Assembly: GCA_905236595.1 (NCBI GenBank)
Contig: CAJORE010000098.1
Location: 1 to 7,025, forward strand
From: an uncultured Selenomonadaceae bacterium
GTDB taxonomy: Bacteria; Bacillota; Negativicutes; Selenomonadales; Selenomonadaceae
Reading direction: 5' to 3'
DNA length: 7,025 bases
Positions 1-4,226 of this stretch are shown piece by piece (position 1 is the stretch's first letter; each line of letters begins with the position of its first letter). The notes beneath the pieces were generated by a model that was given only the letters and a program-made list of their open reading frames with translations, did not search any database and was not told the origin of the DNA. Position numbers and translations under genes: made by a program.

Positions 1-18
1 CGCCGGGGGCGTTTTATT
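1..18 (+). terminator. Terminator 3' part at the left edge
   Basis: Bases 1-4 (CGCC) can pair with 8-11 (GGCG) around a GGG loop, and TTTTATT follows at 12-18. Read on the plus strand this is the end of an intrinsic terminator for a gene lying off the left edge and converging on the toxin gene. The stem may be longer outside the window. Read on the minus strand the same bases begin an A-tract plus GC arm just past the toxin stop, so it could work in both directions. The visible stem is only 4 bp. Confidence 0.35.
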
Positions 19-24
19 GGCGAT

Positions 25-311
25 TCATTCGTCACCGAAAATGTCACTGTGCGTTCCCGTGCGGAACAAATCAAGCACCAATGTCGTATCCGTCTTTTGG
101 TATACCAGTAACCAATCCGGCAAAACGTGACATTCGCGGCGTCCTTTCCACCGCCCTTTCAAGGCGTGGTCTTTGTGTTTGGCAGAAAGCGTCTTGCCTT
201 CGGCCAAAGTGTCAATCACCTCGGCTAACACATTCATGTTTAGACCGCGTTTTTTTGCCAATTTGTAGTCTTTTCGGAATTGCGCCGTGGATTTGATTTT
301 TTTTCAGTCAT
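25..311 (-). CDS. YafQ-family mRNA interferase toxin, with a -1 frameshift near its start
   Basis: This is the toxin of a type II toxin-antitoxin pair, a RelE-superfamily ribosome-dependent endoribonuclease. The body from codon TTG at 261 is YafQ-like: KKRGLN, KDH, WKG, CHVLPDWLLVY and FRTGTHSDIF. The residues matching the E. coli YafQ catalytic set (His50, His63, Asp67, Trp68, His87, Phe91) are all present as KDH, CHV, PDW, TGTH and DIF. A start at TTG 261 would cut off the family's first helix. That helix is encoded directly upstream in frame (KKIKSTAQFRKDYK), but no start codon precedes it before the antitoxin stop at 306-304. The natural ATG is at 311-309, overlapping the antitoxin stop, with GGAG at 325-322 ten nt upstream. 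It is one nucleotide out of frame. A -1 shift in the A8 run (304-297) gives a 95-residue protein beginning MTEKKIKSTAQF, close to the 92 residues of E. coli YafQ. Without a shift the ATG yields only 23 codons. Family identity is confident; whether the gene is functional is open. Confidence 0.85.
297..311 (-). other. A8 slippery tract at the antitoxin/toxin overlap
   Basis: On the minus strand this stretch reads ATGACTG followed by eight A. The antitoxin ends at TGA 306-304, inside ATGACTGA. From ATG 311 the codons are ATG ACT GAA AAA AAA TCA, so A AAA AAA (303-297) is a canonical -1 slippery heptamer. A -1 slip there makes the next codon ATC (297-295) and enters the YafQ frame exactly. Polymerase slippage to nine A would give the same protein. 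A lost base or a homopolymer sequencing error would look identical, and sequence alone cannot separate these. Confidence 0.6.
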
Positions 312-600
312 CTTTATTTAACTCCGCAAACAACTCGGCAGCGTTACGATAGCCCTTAACAGACGTATCGTACGCCAAGCGTTCGCCTTCGAGCAGGGCG
401 GCGATGGTTTCTTCATTGGGACGGTCAACGGAGATGCGAAAAGGGATACGACCTTCGCGGAGCGTCTGGCGAATGAAAACATTGAACGCCGTCGTCATGT
501 TCATGCCGACTTCGGCAAAAAATTCGTCGGCACGTTCTTTGAGGTTCTTATCCATGCGGATGCTGATATTGGTTGTTGCCATTGCGGTTGCGGTTGCCAT
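304..600 (-). CDS. DinJ/RelB-family antitoxin
   Basis: This is the antitoxin partner of the downstream YafQ toxin, expected to bind and block it and to repress the shared promoter. The start at ATG 600 gives 98 residues and has AAGGAGG (615-609) 8 nt upstream; an in-frame ATG at 642 lies upstream of the promoter -10 and has no such site. Residues 10-16 (TNISIRM) form the strand of a ribbon-helix-helix fold, followed by helices at about 17-31 and 35-48 (MTTAFNVFIRQTL) and then the family hallmark REGRIPF (48-54). The acidic tail (AAELFAELNKDD) is the part that normally wraps the toxin. The gene overlaps the toxin ATG by the ATGACTGA arrangement. The first codons contain imperfect GCAACC repeats, giving an Ala/Thr-rich leader (MATATAMATT) that the family does not need. 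Toxin identity suggests DinJ rather than RelB. Confidence 0.88.
   Translation of the reverse strand: MATATAMATTNISIRMDKNLKERADEFFAEVGMNMTTAFNVFIRQTLREGRIPFRISVDRPNEETIAALLEGERLAYDTSVKGYRNAAELFAELNKDD
322..325 (-). promoter_or_regulatory. Ribosome binding site for the toxin
   Basis: GGAG at 325-322 on the minus strand lies 10 nt before ATG 311-309, inside the last codons of the antitoxin gene. It is the main reason to place the toxin start at 311 rather than at TTG 261, and it implies translational coupling to the antitoxin. Confidence 0.55.
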
Positions 601-608
601 AATGCAGT

Positions 609-615
609 CCTCCTT
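609..615 (-). promoter_or_regulatory. Ribosome binding site for the antitoxin
   Basis: AAGGAGG at 615-609 on the minus strand sits 8 nt before ATG 600 and decides that start over the in-frame ATG at 642. Confidence 0.8.
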
Positions 616-624
616 TTTTCGGTA

Positions 625-653
625 ATTGTATATTATTTGCACGAAAAAAGCAA
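625..653 (-). promoter_or_regulatory. Sigma-70-type promoter of the toxin-antitoxin pair
   Basis: On the minus strand TTGCTT (653-648) is followed after 17 nt by TACAAT (630-625), which matches TATAAT at five of six positions. The -35 matches TTGACA only at its first three bases. Transcription would start near 618, just ahead of the ribosome binding site, leaving a 5' leader of under 20 nt. Such a promoter fits autoregulation by the antitoxin complex, but no clear palindromic operator overlaps it; the nearest inverted repeats are at 697-770. Confidence 0.6.
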
Positions 654-696
654 CGCTTTTGCCGATATGGTATCAAAAAAAAATTATGCGCCGACA

Positions 697-770
697 AACA
701 AACACCCCTAACCGACGTATTTGTTCGATGGGGGTGTTTGTTCCGACACGTTTTGGTGTGTCGGAACAAA
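697..770 (-). repeat. Two overlapping, mutually exclusive perfect hairpins
   Basis: Bases 737-749 and 758-770 are perfect 13-bp inverted repeats (TTTGTTCCGACAC and complement) around an 8-nt loop. Bases 697-708 and 731-742 are perfect 12-bp inverted repeats (AACAAACACCCC and complement) around a 22-nt loop. The two share 737-742, so both cannot form in full. TTTGTTC occurs a third time at 720-726. On the minus strand the hairpin formed second is followed, 13 nt later, by a run of nine T (683-675), which is farther than in a standard intrinsic terminator. The element lies between the chemoreceptor stop and the toxin-antitoxin promoter. It may end chemoreceptor transcription or act as a switch or operator. 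Confidence 0.6.
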
Positions 771-809
771 TGTATCGGCATAGACACGAACCGGCAAAAA
801 CCAATCTGC

Positions 810-2903
810 TTACTTACGCAATCTAAACTTACTTACCGTTTCCCGTAAGTTCTCGGCGATGGAAGCCTGTTGTTTGCTGATGTCATTGACATCTTTCACC
901 GATTCTGACACTTCGGATACGGAATCGGAAATTTGTACGGAAAGCGCGGCAGTATCTTGCGCCGAATTGGCAATTTGCGCCATCGCCTTGCCGACTTCTT
1001 CCATAGTGTTGTTGACATTGTTGCAAGTTTCGGCGATTTTTTGGGATACAGACCGAAAAACTTCGGCATCCGCCTCATATTGTTCCGCTACTTCTACAAA
1101 ATTGCTGTACTGCGGGGCTACCGTTTCGTTTAGGAAACCCAGAATTGCTTTGGCATCGCCCGACAGGCTTACAAACGCATCTTGCACGGCGTGGATATTC
1201 TGCTGAATTTCCTCTACGGTGTCGGCGGTTTCTTTCGCCAGTTTGCCGACCTCCATGGCAACGACCGTGAACCCGCGACCCGACTCTCCGGCGCGTGCCG
1301 CTTCGATTGATGCGTTCAGCGACAACAGGTTAATCTGTTCGGCTATGCCGGATATCGCGGTCGCCATTGTGCCGATCTGTTCGACTGTTTTAGCCTTGTC
1401 GATAGACACGACTAATTTTTCGCTGAACTCTTTCGCTAATTTTTCCGCTGAGCGGCTTGCCTCGGTAGAATTTGCTTCTACCGTTCTCGCTCGCGCGCGA
1501 ATGTCTTCCGCTTGCTTTAGTCCGTTGGCTGCCTCGACCGACAGGACGTTGACCGCTGCGCTGACGTTCTCAACCGAAGCATTTACCTCTTCCGTTGCGG
1601 AACTTGCATTCATCATCGCTTCGCTAATCGAGGACATATTTTTCTGGATGGCTTTCATGCCTTCCGTTAATTTGTCCGCCGACGCACCGAGAGTTTTACT
1701 TGATTCGTCCATGTTGCCGGAATGTTCGGAAATAGTGCCGAGAACGTGTTTTGTCTGGCGGAACATCTTGTTTATGGCATTGCCCAGGCGTCCTATTTCG
1801 TCGTTGGATTTGGCAACGGCCTCGGCGCGGGTATAATCACCTTCCGCCAAATCTTCCGCAAATTTTTGATCGACGCCAATTCGCTCTGCATAACCGGAAA
1901 TCGTGCGATATGCCATTAAAATCAAAAGCACAAGTACCAAGACCGCGATACCGGCCATCATCAACAAAAGTTTGTTGGCGTCGGAGTACAATTCGCTCTC
2001 CGAGATAATGACGCCCAAATGCCAATTAACGTCGGGAACGGTTTGATAATAAACGAGCATTGTGTCGCCGTTGTCGTCCTTAAACGACGTTTGCCCATCC
2101 TTGCCGGAAATCATCTCGCGCATGGCGGCAGCCAGCGATGCGTTGCTCTCGGCGGTTGCGTTGGTTTCCCCGTCCAGTTTGGCTTCGTCTACGCCGGCAA
2201 TGTACGTCCCGTCGTCGGAAGTCAAAACCGCGCTGCCTTTGCCGCCAATATTGATTTGTTCCACCATATCGGCAATGGCGGCGAGAGAAATGTCGATGGT
2301 TACGGCTCCGATAAATTTATCGGTCTCCCCTTCCGAATACATGGGAGCAGAATACGTCACCATCATGATTTTTGCCGTAGGGTCGAAATACGGTTCCGTC
2401 AATGCGGCTTTGCCCGCGCCTGCCGACTTGCCCAGTTGATACCAATCGGTCGGTATATACTCGCCGCTTTCGGCAACGTAGTCGTAAGAAATCTTAAGTT
2501 TACCGTTCTCTCTGTATACGAACGGGCAAACGTATTGTGTTTCCGCGTTGTAGGCAAACGGTTCAAACCAAATGCCGCCGCCGTTTGCCATATTTTCGTC
2601 GGACAAAGTATCGACCATATCTTGTGCCAACTGTTCGACCGTTTCATTCTTGTAATCGAACTCAGCATTGTTTGTCATGTGGCGGCAAATCAGCTTCATT
2701 CGTTCCAAACGCTCGTGAATGTCTAACGCGTTTGCCTTTATTGTTTGGTGAGTTCCGTGTTCCGTCAATTCGGCAATGTTTTCGTAGCTGTTATACCCGG
2801 CCAATGCCGTTATGATGAACAGCCCGGCGATGATGGCCGGCAACAGGGACAGGCACATCTTTAGTTTAACGCTGCGGAATTTCTCGGAAAATTCTTCCGA
2901 CAT
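810..2903 (-). CDS. Methyl-accepting chemotaxis protein with periplasmic dCache-like sensor
   Basis: This is a transmembrane chemoreceptor that would signal through CheW and CheA to the flagellar motor or another output. The start is ATG 2903, with AAGGAG (2918-2913) 9 nt upstream, giving 697 residues. The reading frame stays open 80 codons further, but that part is not protein-like. Residues 17-37 are the first membrane helix. About 45-305 is the extracytoplasmic sensor, with the dCache-like segments GGIWFEPFAYN, TDWYQLGK, TEPYFDP and GAVTIDIS. Residues 311-332 are the second membrane helix. A HAMP-like linker with NDEIGRLGNAINKM covers about 333-387, and a long coiled coil follows. The conserved hairpin tip is at about 522-566, including NASIEAARAGESGRGF and EVGKLAKE. 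About 150-160 residues on each side of the tip suggest a long-class receptor (roughly 44 heptads), but this is an estimate. There is no C-terminal NWETF-type CheR/CheB tether; the protein ends KFRLRK. The dCache_1 amino-acid motif arginine is not evident (PTDWY), so the ligand is unknown. No che or flagellar gene is nearby. Confidence 0.93.
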   Translation of the reverse strand: MSEEFSEKFRSVKLKMCLSLLPAIIAGLFIITALAGYNSYENIAELTEHGTHQTIKANALDIHERLERMKLICRHMTNNAEFDYKNETVEQLAQDMVDTLSDENMANGGGIWFEPFAYNAETQYVCPFVYRENGKLKISYDYVAESGEYIPTDWYQLGKSAGAGKAALTEPYFDPTAKIMMVTYSAPMYSEGETDKFIGAVTIDISLAAIADMVEQINIGGKGSAVLTSDDGTYIAGVDEAKLDGETNATAESNASLAAAMREMISGKDGQTSFKDDNGDTMLVYYQTVPDVNWHLGVIISESELYSDANKLLLMMAGIAVLVLVLLILMAYRTISGYAERIGVDQKFAEDLAEGDYTRAEAVAKSNDEIGRLGNAINKMFRQTKHVLGTISEHSGNMDESSKTLGASADKLTEGMKAIQKNMSSISEAMMNASSATEEVNASVENVSAAVNVLSVEAANGLKQAEDIRARARTVEANSTEASRSAEKLAKEFSEKLVVSIDKAKTVEQIGTMATAISGIAEQINLLSLNASIEAARAGESGRGFTVVAMEVGKLAKETADTVEEIQQNIHAVQDAFVSLSGDAKAILGFLNETVAPQYSNFVEVAEQYEADAEVFRSVSQKIAETCNNVNNTMEEVGKAMAQIANSAQDTAALSVQISDSVSEVSESVKDVNDISKQQASIAENLRETVSKFRLRK

Positions 2904-2912
2904 AGGGCACCA

Positions 2913-2918
2913 CTCCTT
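2913..2918 (-). promoter_or_regulatory. Ribosome binding site for the chemoreceptor
   Basis: AAGGAG at 2918-2913 on the minus strand is 9 nt before ATG 2903. It sets the start 80 codons inside the open frame and is supported by the N-terminal membrane helix that follows. Confidence 0.75.
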
Positions 2919-2965
2919 AATATACGACAGGAATAACACAAAAGTAGGCAAGACTTTGCTGCGAC

Positions 2966-3000
2966 AAAAAACGGCGCGACTGACGCCGACAAAAAGCGTC
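2966..3000 (-). promoter_or_regulatory. Attenuator-like hairpin in the chemoreceptor leader
   Basis: On the minus strand CGGCG (2988-2984), a 7-nt loop and CGCCG (2976-2972) are followed directly by six T (2971-2966), about 60 nt before the start codon. This looks like a small intrinsic terminator. An alternative stem pairs GACGC (3000-2996) with GCGTC (2986-2982) and uses three bases of the terminator's 5' arm, so the two exclude each other. Both stems are only 5 bp, so this could be chance or simply the terminator of an upstream transcript. No known riboswitch class was recognised in the leader. Confidence 0.35.
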
Positions 3001-3032
3001 ACTCGGTCAACAAAACGTAAAACATTGACAAC

Positions 3033-3044
3033 GGTTTGCAAACC
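3033..3044. repeat. 12-bp perfect palindrome GGTTTGCAAACC
   Basis: GGTTTGCAAACC is its own reverse complement and lies about 130 bp upstream of the chemoreceptor start. Its size and symmetry fit a dimeric repressor operator, but no regulator gene is nearby and only one copy was noticed in the window. Confidence 0.3.
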
Positions 3045-3266
3045 TTGCGTGGCGTTGCTAAAGATGCTCGTCGTATGACTGTCACGCGTCGTCAACGCTT
3101 GGTATTCGCCAAAAAATTTGTTGTTCCTGCTACATAAGCACAAAAATTGACTTTATATCTAAACCACTGAAGTATTGTGTTTTATATATGGTAGGTGACA
3201 AAACTTAATGTCGCTTACTATAAGTGCCAATAATCTGTTTTCACAGCTTTTTGAAAGCAGACTATT

Positions 3267-3322
3267 AGGAAGCACTGCATAATTCCTCGGCAATGGCGCG
3301 AAGGAATTATGTAATGCTTCCT
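3267..3322. repeat. 21-bp imperfect inverted repeat (MITE-like or bidirectional terminator)
   Basis: Arms 3267-3287 and 3302-3322 pair over 21 positions, with 19 Watson-Crick pairs, one G-T wobble and one A-C mismatch, around a 14-nt loop (CGGCAATGGCGCGA). The arms begin and end AGGAAGC/GCTTCCT. Neither side is followed by a strong T-run, so it is a poor textbook terminator, although it sits just past the stop of the 3549-3346 ORF. The long, nearly perfect, self-contained palindrome resembles the small repeats scattered through many genomes. No target-site duplication was identified. Confidence 0.5.
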
Positions 3323-3345
3323 TTATTGTAATACTCTATATTCCC

Positions 3346-3549
3346 TCATATTCCCTGCATAAACTCCCCAAAATCGTCCACAGGCAAGAATGTTGCGCCG
3401 TCGCCCAAGGCAGCAAAGTGCGCCTTGCCACATTCAATTTTCTCTCGCTCCGTAGGGCGCAGGGCATCCATGGTGATATTGCCCTTGGTTTCCAACACGG
3501 ATGGCGTTGCCGAATAACGAACGGTGCAAAGAGGATTATGATTGAGCAT
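3346..3549 (-). pseudogene. Internally deleted remnant of a type III restriction Res subunit
   Basis: The 67-codon ORF joins two segments that in the COG3587-type Res/DEAD-helicase family lie hundreds of residues apart. Residues 4-16 (HNPLCTVRYSATP) resemble helicase motif III, usually written NPLCTLRYSATH. From residue 17 (SVLETKGNITMDALRP, TEREKIECGKAHFAALG) it resembles the C-terminal end of the endonuclease domain. The two are fused in frame, as an internal deletion would leave them. The rest of Res and any Mod methyltransferase are absent from the window. The start ATG 3549 has AAAGGAG (3564-3558) 8 nt upstream and a possible promoter, so a small protein may still be made. The stop lies in a 10-bp tandem duplication (AGGGAATATG/A, minus strand, 3356-3337), which may have reshaped the C-terminus. 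Family assignment is from motif memory, not a search. The alternative is an uncharacterised small protein. Confidence 0.55.
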
Positions 3550-3557
3550 GGCAGTTT

Positions 3558-3564
3558 CTCCTTT
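3558..3564 (-). promoter_or_regulatory. Ribosome binding site of the 67-codon ORF
   Basis: AAAGGAG at 3564-3558 on the minus strand is 8 nt before ATG 3549. A well-spaced site like this is unexpected for a decayed fragment and argues that the ORF could be translated. Confidence 0.5.
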
Positions 3565-3586
3565 GCAATGGGATTTGGTCGATTAC

Positions 3587-3595
3587 ATTGTAACA
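3587..3595 (-). promoter_or_regulatory. Possible extended -10 promoter for the 67-codon ORF
   Basis: TGTTACAAT (3595-3587, minus strand) matches an extended -10 element (TGnTATAAT) with one mismatch in the hexamer. At 17-nt spacing the -35 position (3615-3610) reads AACAAA, which is weak; TTTACA at 3620-3615 would need a 22-nt spacer. It lies directly after the terminator at 3662-3618, as expected for a new transcription unit. Confidence 0.35.
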
Positions 3596-3617
3596 GATTT
3601 CGCCATGCTTTTGTTGT

Positions 3618-3662
3618 AAAAAAATAAACGTTGCGGTCGTCGCTGCCGCGACACACCACAAC
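3618..3662 (-). terminator. Intrinsic terminator of the YbjN-like gene
   Basis: On the minus strand bases 3662-3630 fold as GTTG, GGT and GTCGC pairing with GCGAC, ACC and CAAC, with small internal loops and a GGCA tetraloop. The T-rich tract GTTTATTTTTTT (3629-3618) follows immediately. It begins 50 bp after the YbjN-like stop and separates that gene from the 67-codon ORF. Confidence 0.75.
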
Positions 3663-3711
3663 ATTTATTATAGAACCCGTTTTTTGCCCAAAATATTCGT
3701 CCGCTTGTTTG

Positions 3712-4146
3712 TCAATCGCCCTGCCAAATGCATTTCATGAATTTGCGATAGTTGTTGTCCAAATAATCAATTATGAGGGAGAACATGGTATAGACGGTAT
3801 CTCCTTTAAGTTTATCTTCGATAACCAGGCATACGTCCAACATCAAATCGCCGTCTTTATTAAGGTATAGCTTAAAGGGTTTATAGGCGGCAGATTCCTC
3901 GTTGATAATCTTTAATAGTTCCAATTGGTTGCTGTCCGTTAAAGCACTGGGAGAAATCTGTACCCGCACCAATGCGAAAATGGATTCGTCCAAAATCACA
4001 ATAACCGGGAGCTGCTGCCCCTTCGTCGTAATGTGGGAACGAAATACCGTTGTCTGCTGATTATCCCCCTCTAATTCCTCAACCTCAAAAACCTTGATGT
4101 TTTTTTCCTCCAAATAGGACTTGAAGGCTTCCGCTTTTTTGTTCAT
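3712..4146 (-). CDS. YbjN-domain-like small protein
   Basis: This encodes 144 residues from ATG 4146, with GGAGG (4162-4158) 11 nt upstream. There is no signal peptide or membrane helix, so it should be cytoplasmic. The pattern fits the YbjN family: an N-terminal helix (about 3-15, AEAFKSYLEEK), a beta-meander core (about 17-62, including QQLPVIVILDESIFALVRVQI), a helix (about 69-85, NQLELLKIINEESAAY), two strands (KPFKLYLNKDGD and LMLDVCLVIED) and a C-terminal helix (about 115-138). That fold is related to type III secretion chaperones, but no biochemical role is established for most members. The gene starts 80 bp after the giant exoprotein stop with no clear promoter between, so it is probably transcribed with the exoprotein. 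A role as its dedicated cytoplasmic chaperone or stability factor is inference only. Confidence 0.65.
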   Translation of the reverse strand: MNKKAEAFKSYLEEKNIKVFEVEELEGDNQQTTVFRSHITTKGQQLPVIVILDESIFALVRVQISPSALTDSNQLELLKIINEESAAYKPFKLYLNKDGDLMLDVCLVIEDKLKGDTVYTMFSLIIDYLDNNYRKFMKCIWQGD

Positions 4147-4171
4147 TATTTCTTAAACCTCCGCAATTCGT

Positions 4172-4208
4172 AAACTATTTTCCGCGCCTAAGGCGCGGAA
4201 AATAGTTT
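4172..4208 (-). terminator. Perfect 17-bp hairpin after the exoprotein gene
   Basis: Arms 4172-4188 and 4192-4208 are perfect complements (AAACTATTTTCCGCGCC) with a TAA loop. It lies 19 bp past the exoprotein stop and ends 10 bp before the ribosome binding site of the YbjN-like gene. In the plus direction it is followed by TTTAATAATT. In the minus direction the 3' arm ends AAAATAGTTT with no real U-run beyond. It may be a leaky or bidirectional terminator, or a hairpin that protects the exoprotein mRNA 3' end while letting the YbjN-like gene be read. Confidence 0.6.
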
Positions 4209-4226
4209 TTAATAATTAAACGCCTC

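Larger units (their letters stand above)
2904..3345 (-). other. Gene-free 442-bp interval upstream of the chemoreceptor
   Basis: No convincing gene was found on either strand; the open frames here have low-complexity, non-protein-like translations. The interval holds, in minus-strand order, a 21-bp hairpin element (3322-3267), an AT-rich stretch (about 3240-3140), a 12-bp palindrome (3044-3033) and an attenuator-like hairpin (3000-2966). Promoter candidates for the chemoreceptor are weak. TTGGCA-17-TAAGTT (about 3228-3200) has a good -35 and a poor -10. TATAGT (3222-3217) has a good -10 and no -35. If either is used, the leader is close to 300 nt. No sigma-28 (TAAA/GCCGATAA) element was seen. 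Confidence 0.5.

Noticed and set aside
25..261. Toxin starting at TTG 261 (78 residues)
   Set aside because: It lacks a ribosome binding site and drops the N-terminal helix, which is clearly encoded upstream in the same frame.
1219..1836. Plus-strand 205-codon ORF opposite the chemoreceptor
   Set aside because: It is an antisense shadow: no ribosome binding site, Ser/Ala-rich low-complexity translation, and a well-supported gene on the other strand.
2919..2924. TATATT as the chemoreceptor -10
   Set aside because: Transcription would start inside or past the ribosome binding site, and no -35 lies at a usable distance.
2990..3060. c-di-GMP-I (GEMM) riboswitch ahead of the chemoreceptor
   Set aside because: ACGCAAGG and GCAAACC looked promising on the minus strand, but the GGGACGCAAAGCC segment and tetraloop receptor of the consensus are absent.
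2904..3143. Chemoreceptor extended 80 codons upstream to 3143
   Set aside because: The added translation is not protein-like and would bury the membrane anchor. ATG 2903 has a proper AAGGAG site.
3338..3356. Short tandem duplication (ATATTCCCT twice) as a mobile-element target duplication
   Set aside because: The copies are adjacent with no element between them, so it is only a small local duplication at the stop of the 67-codon ORF.
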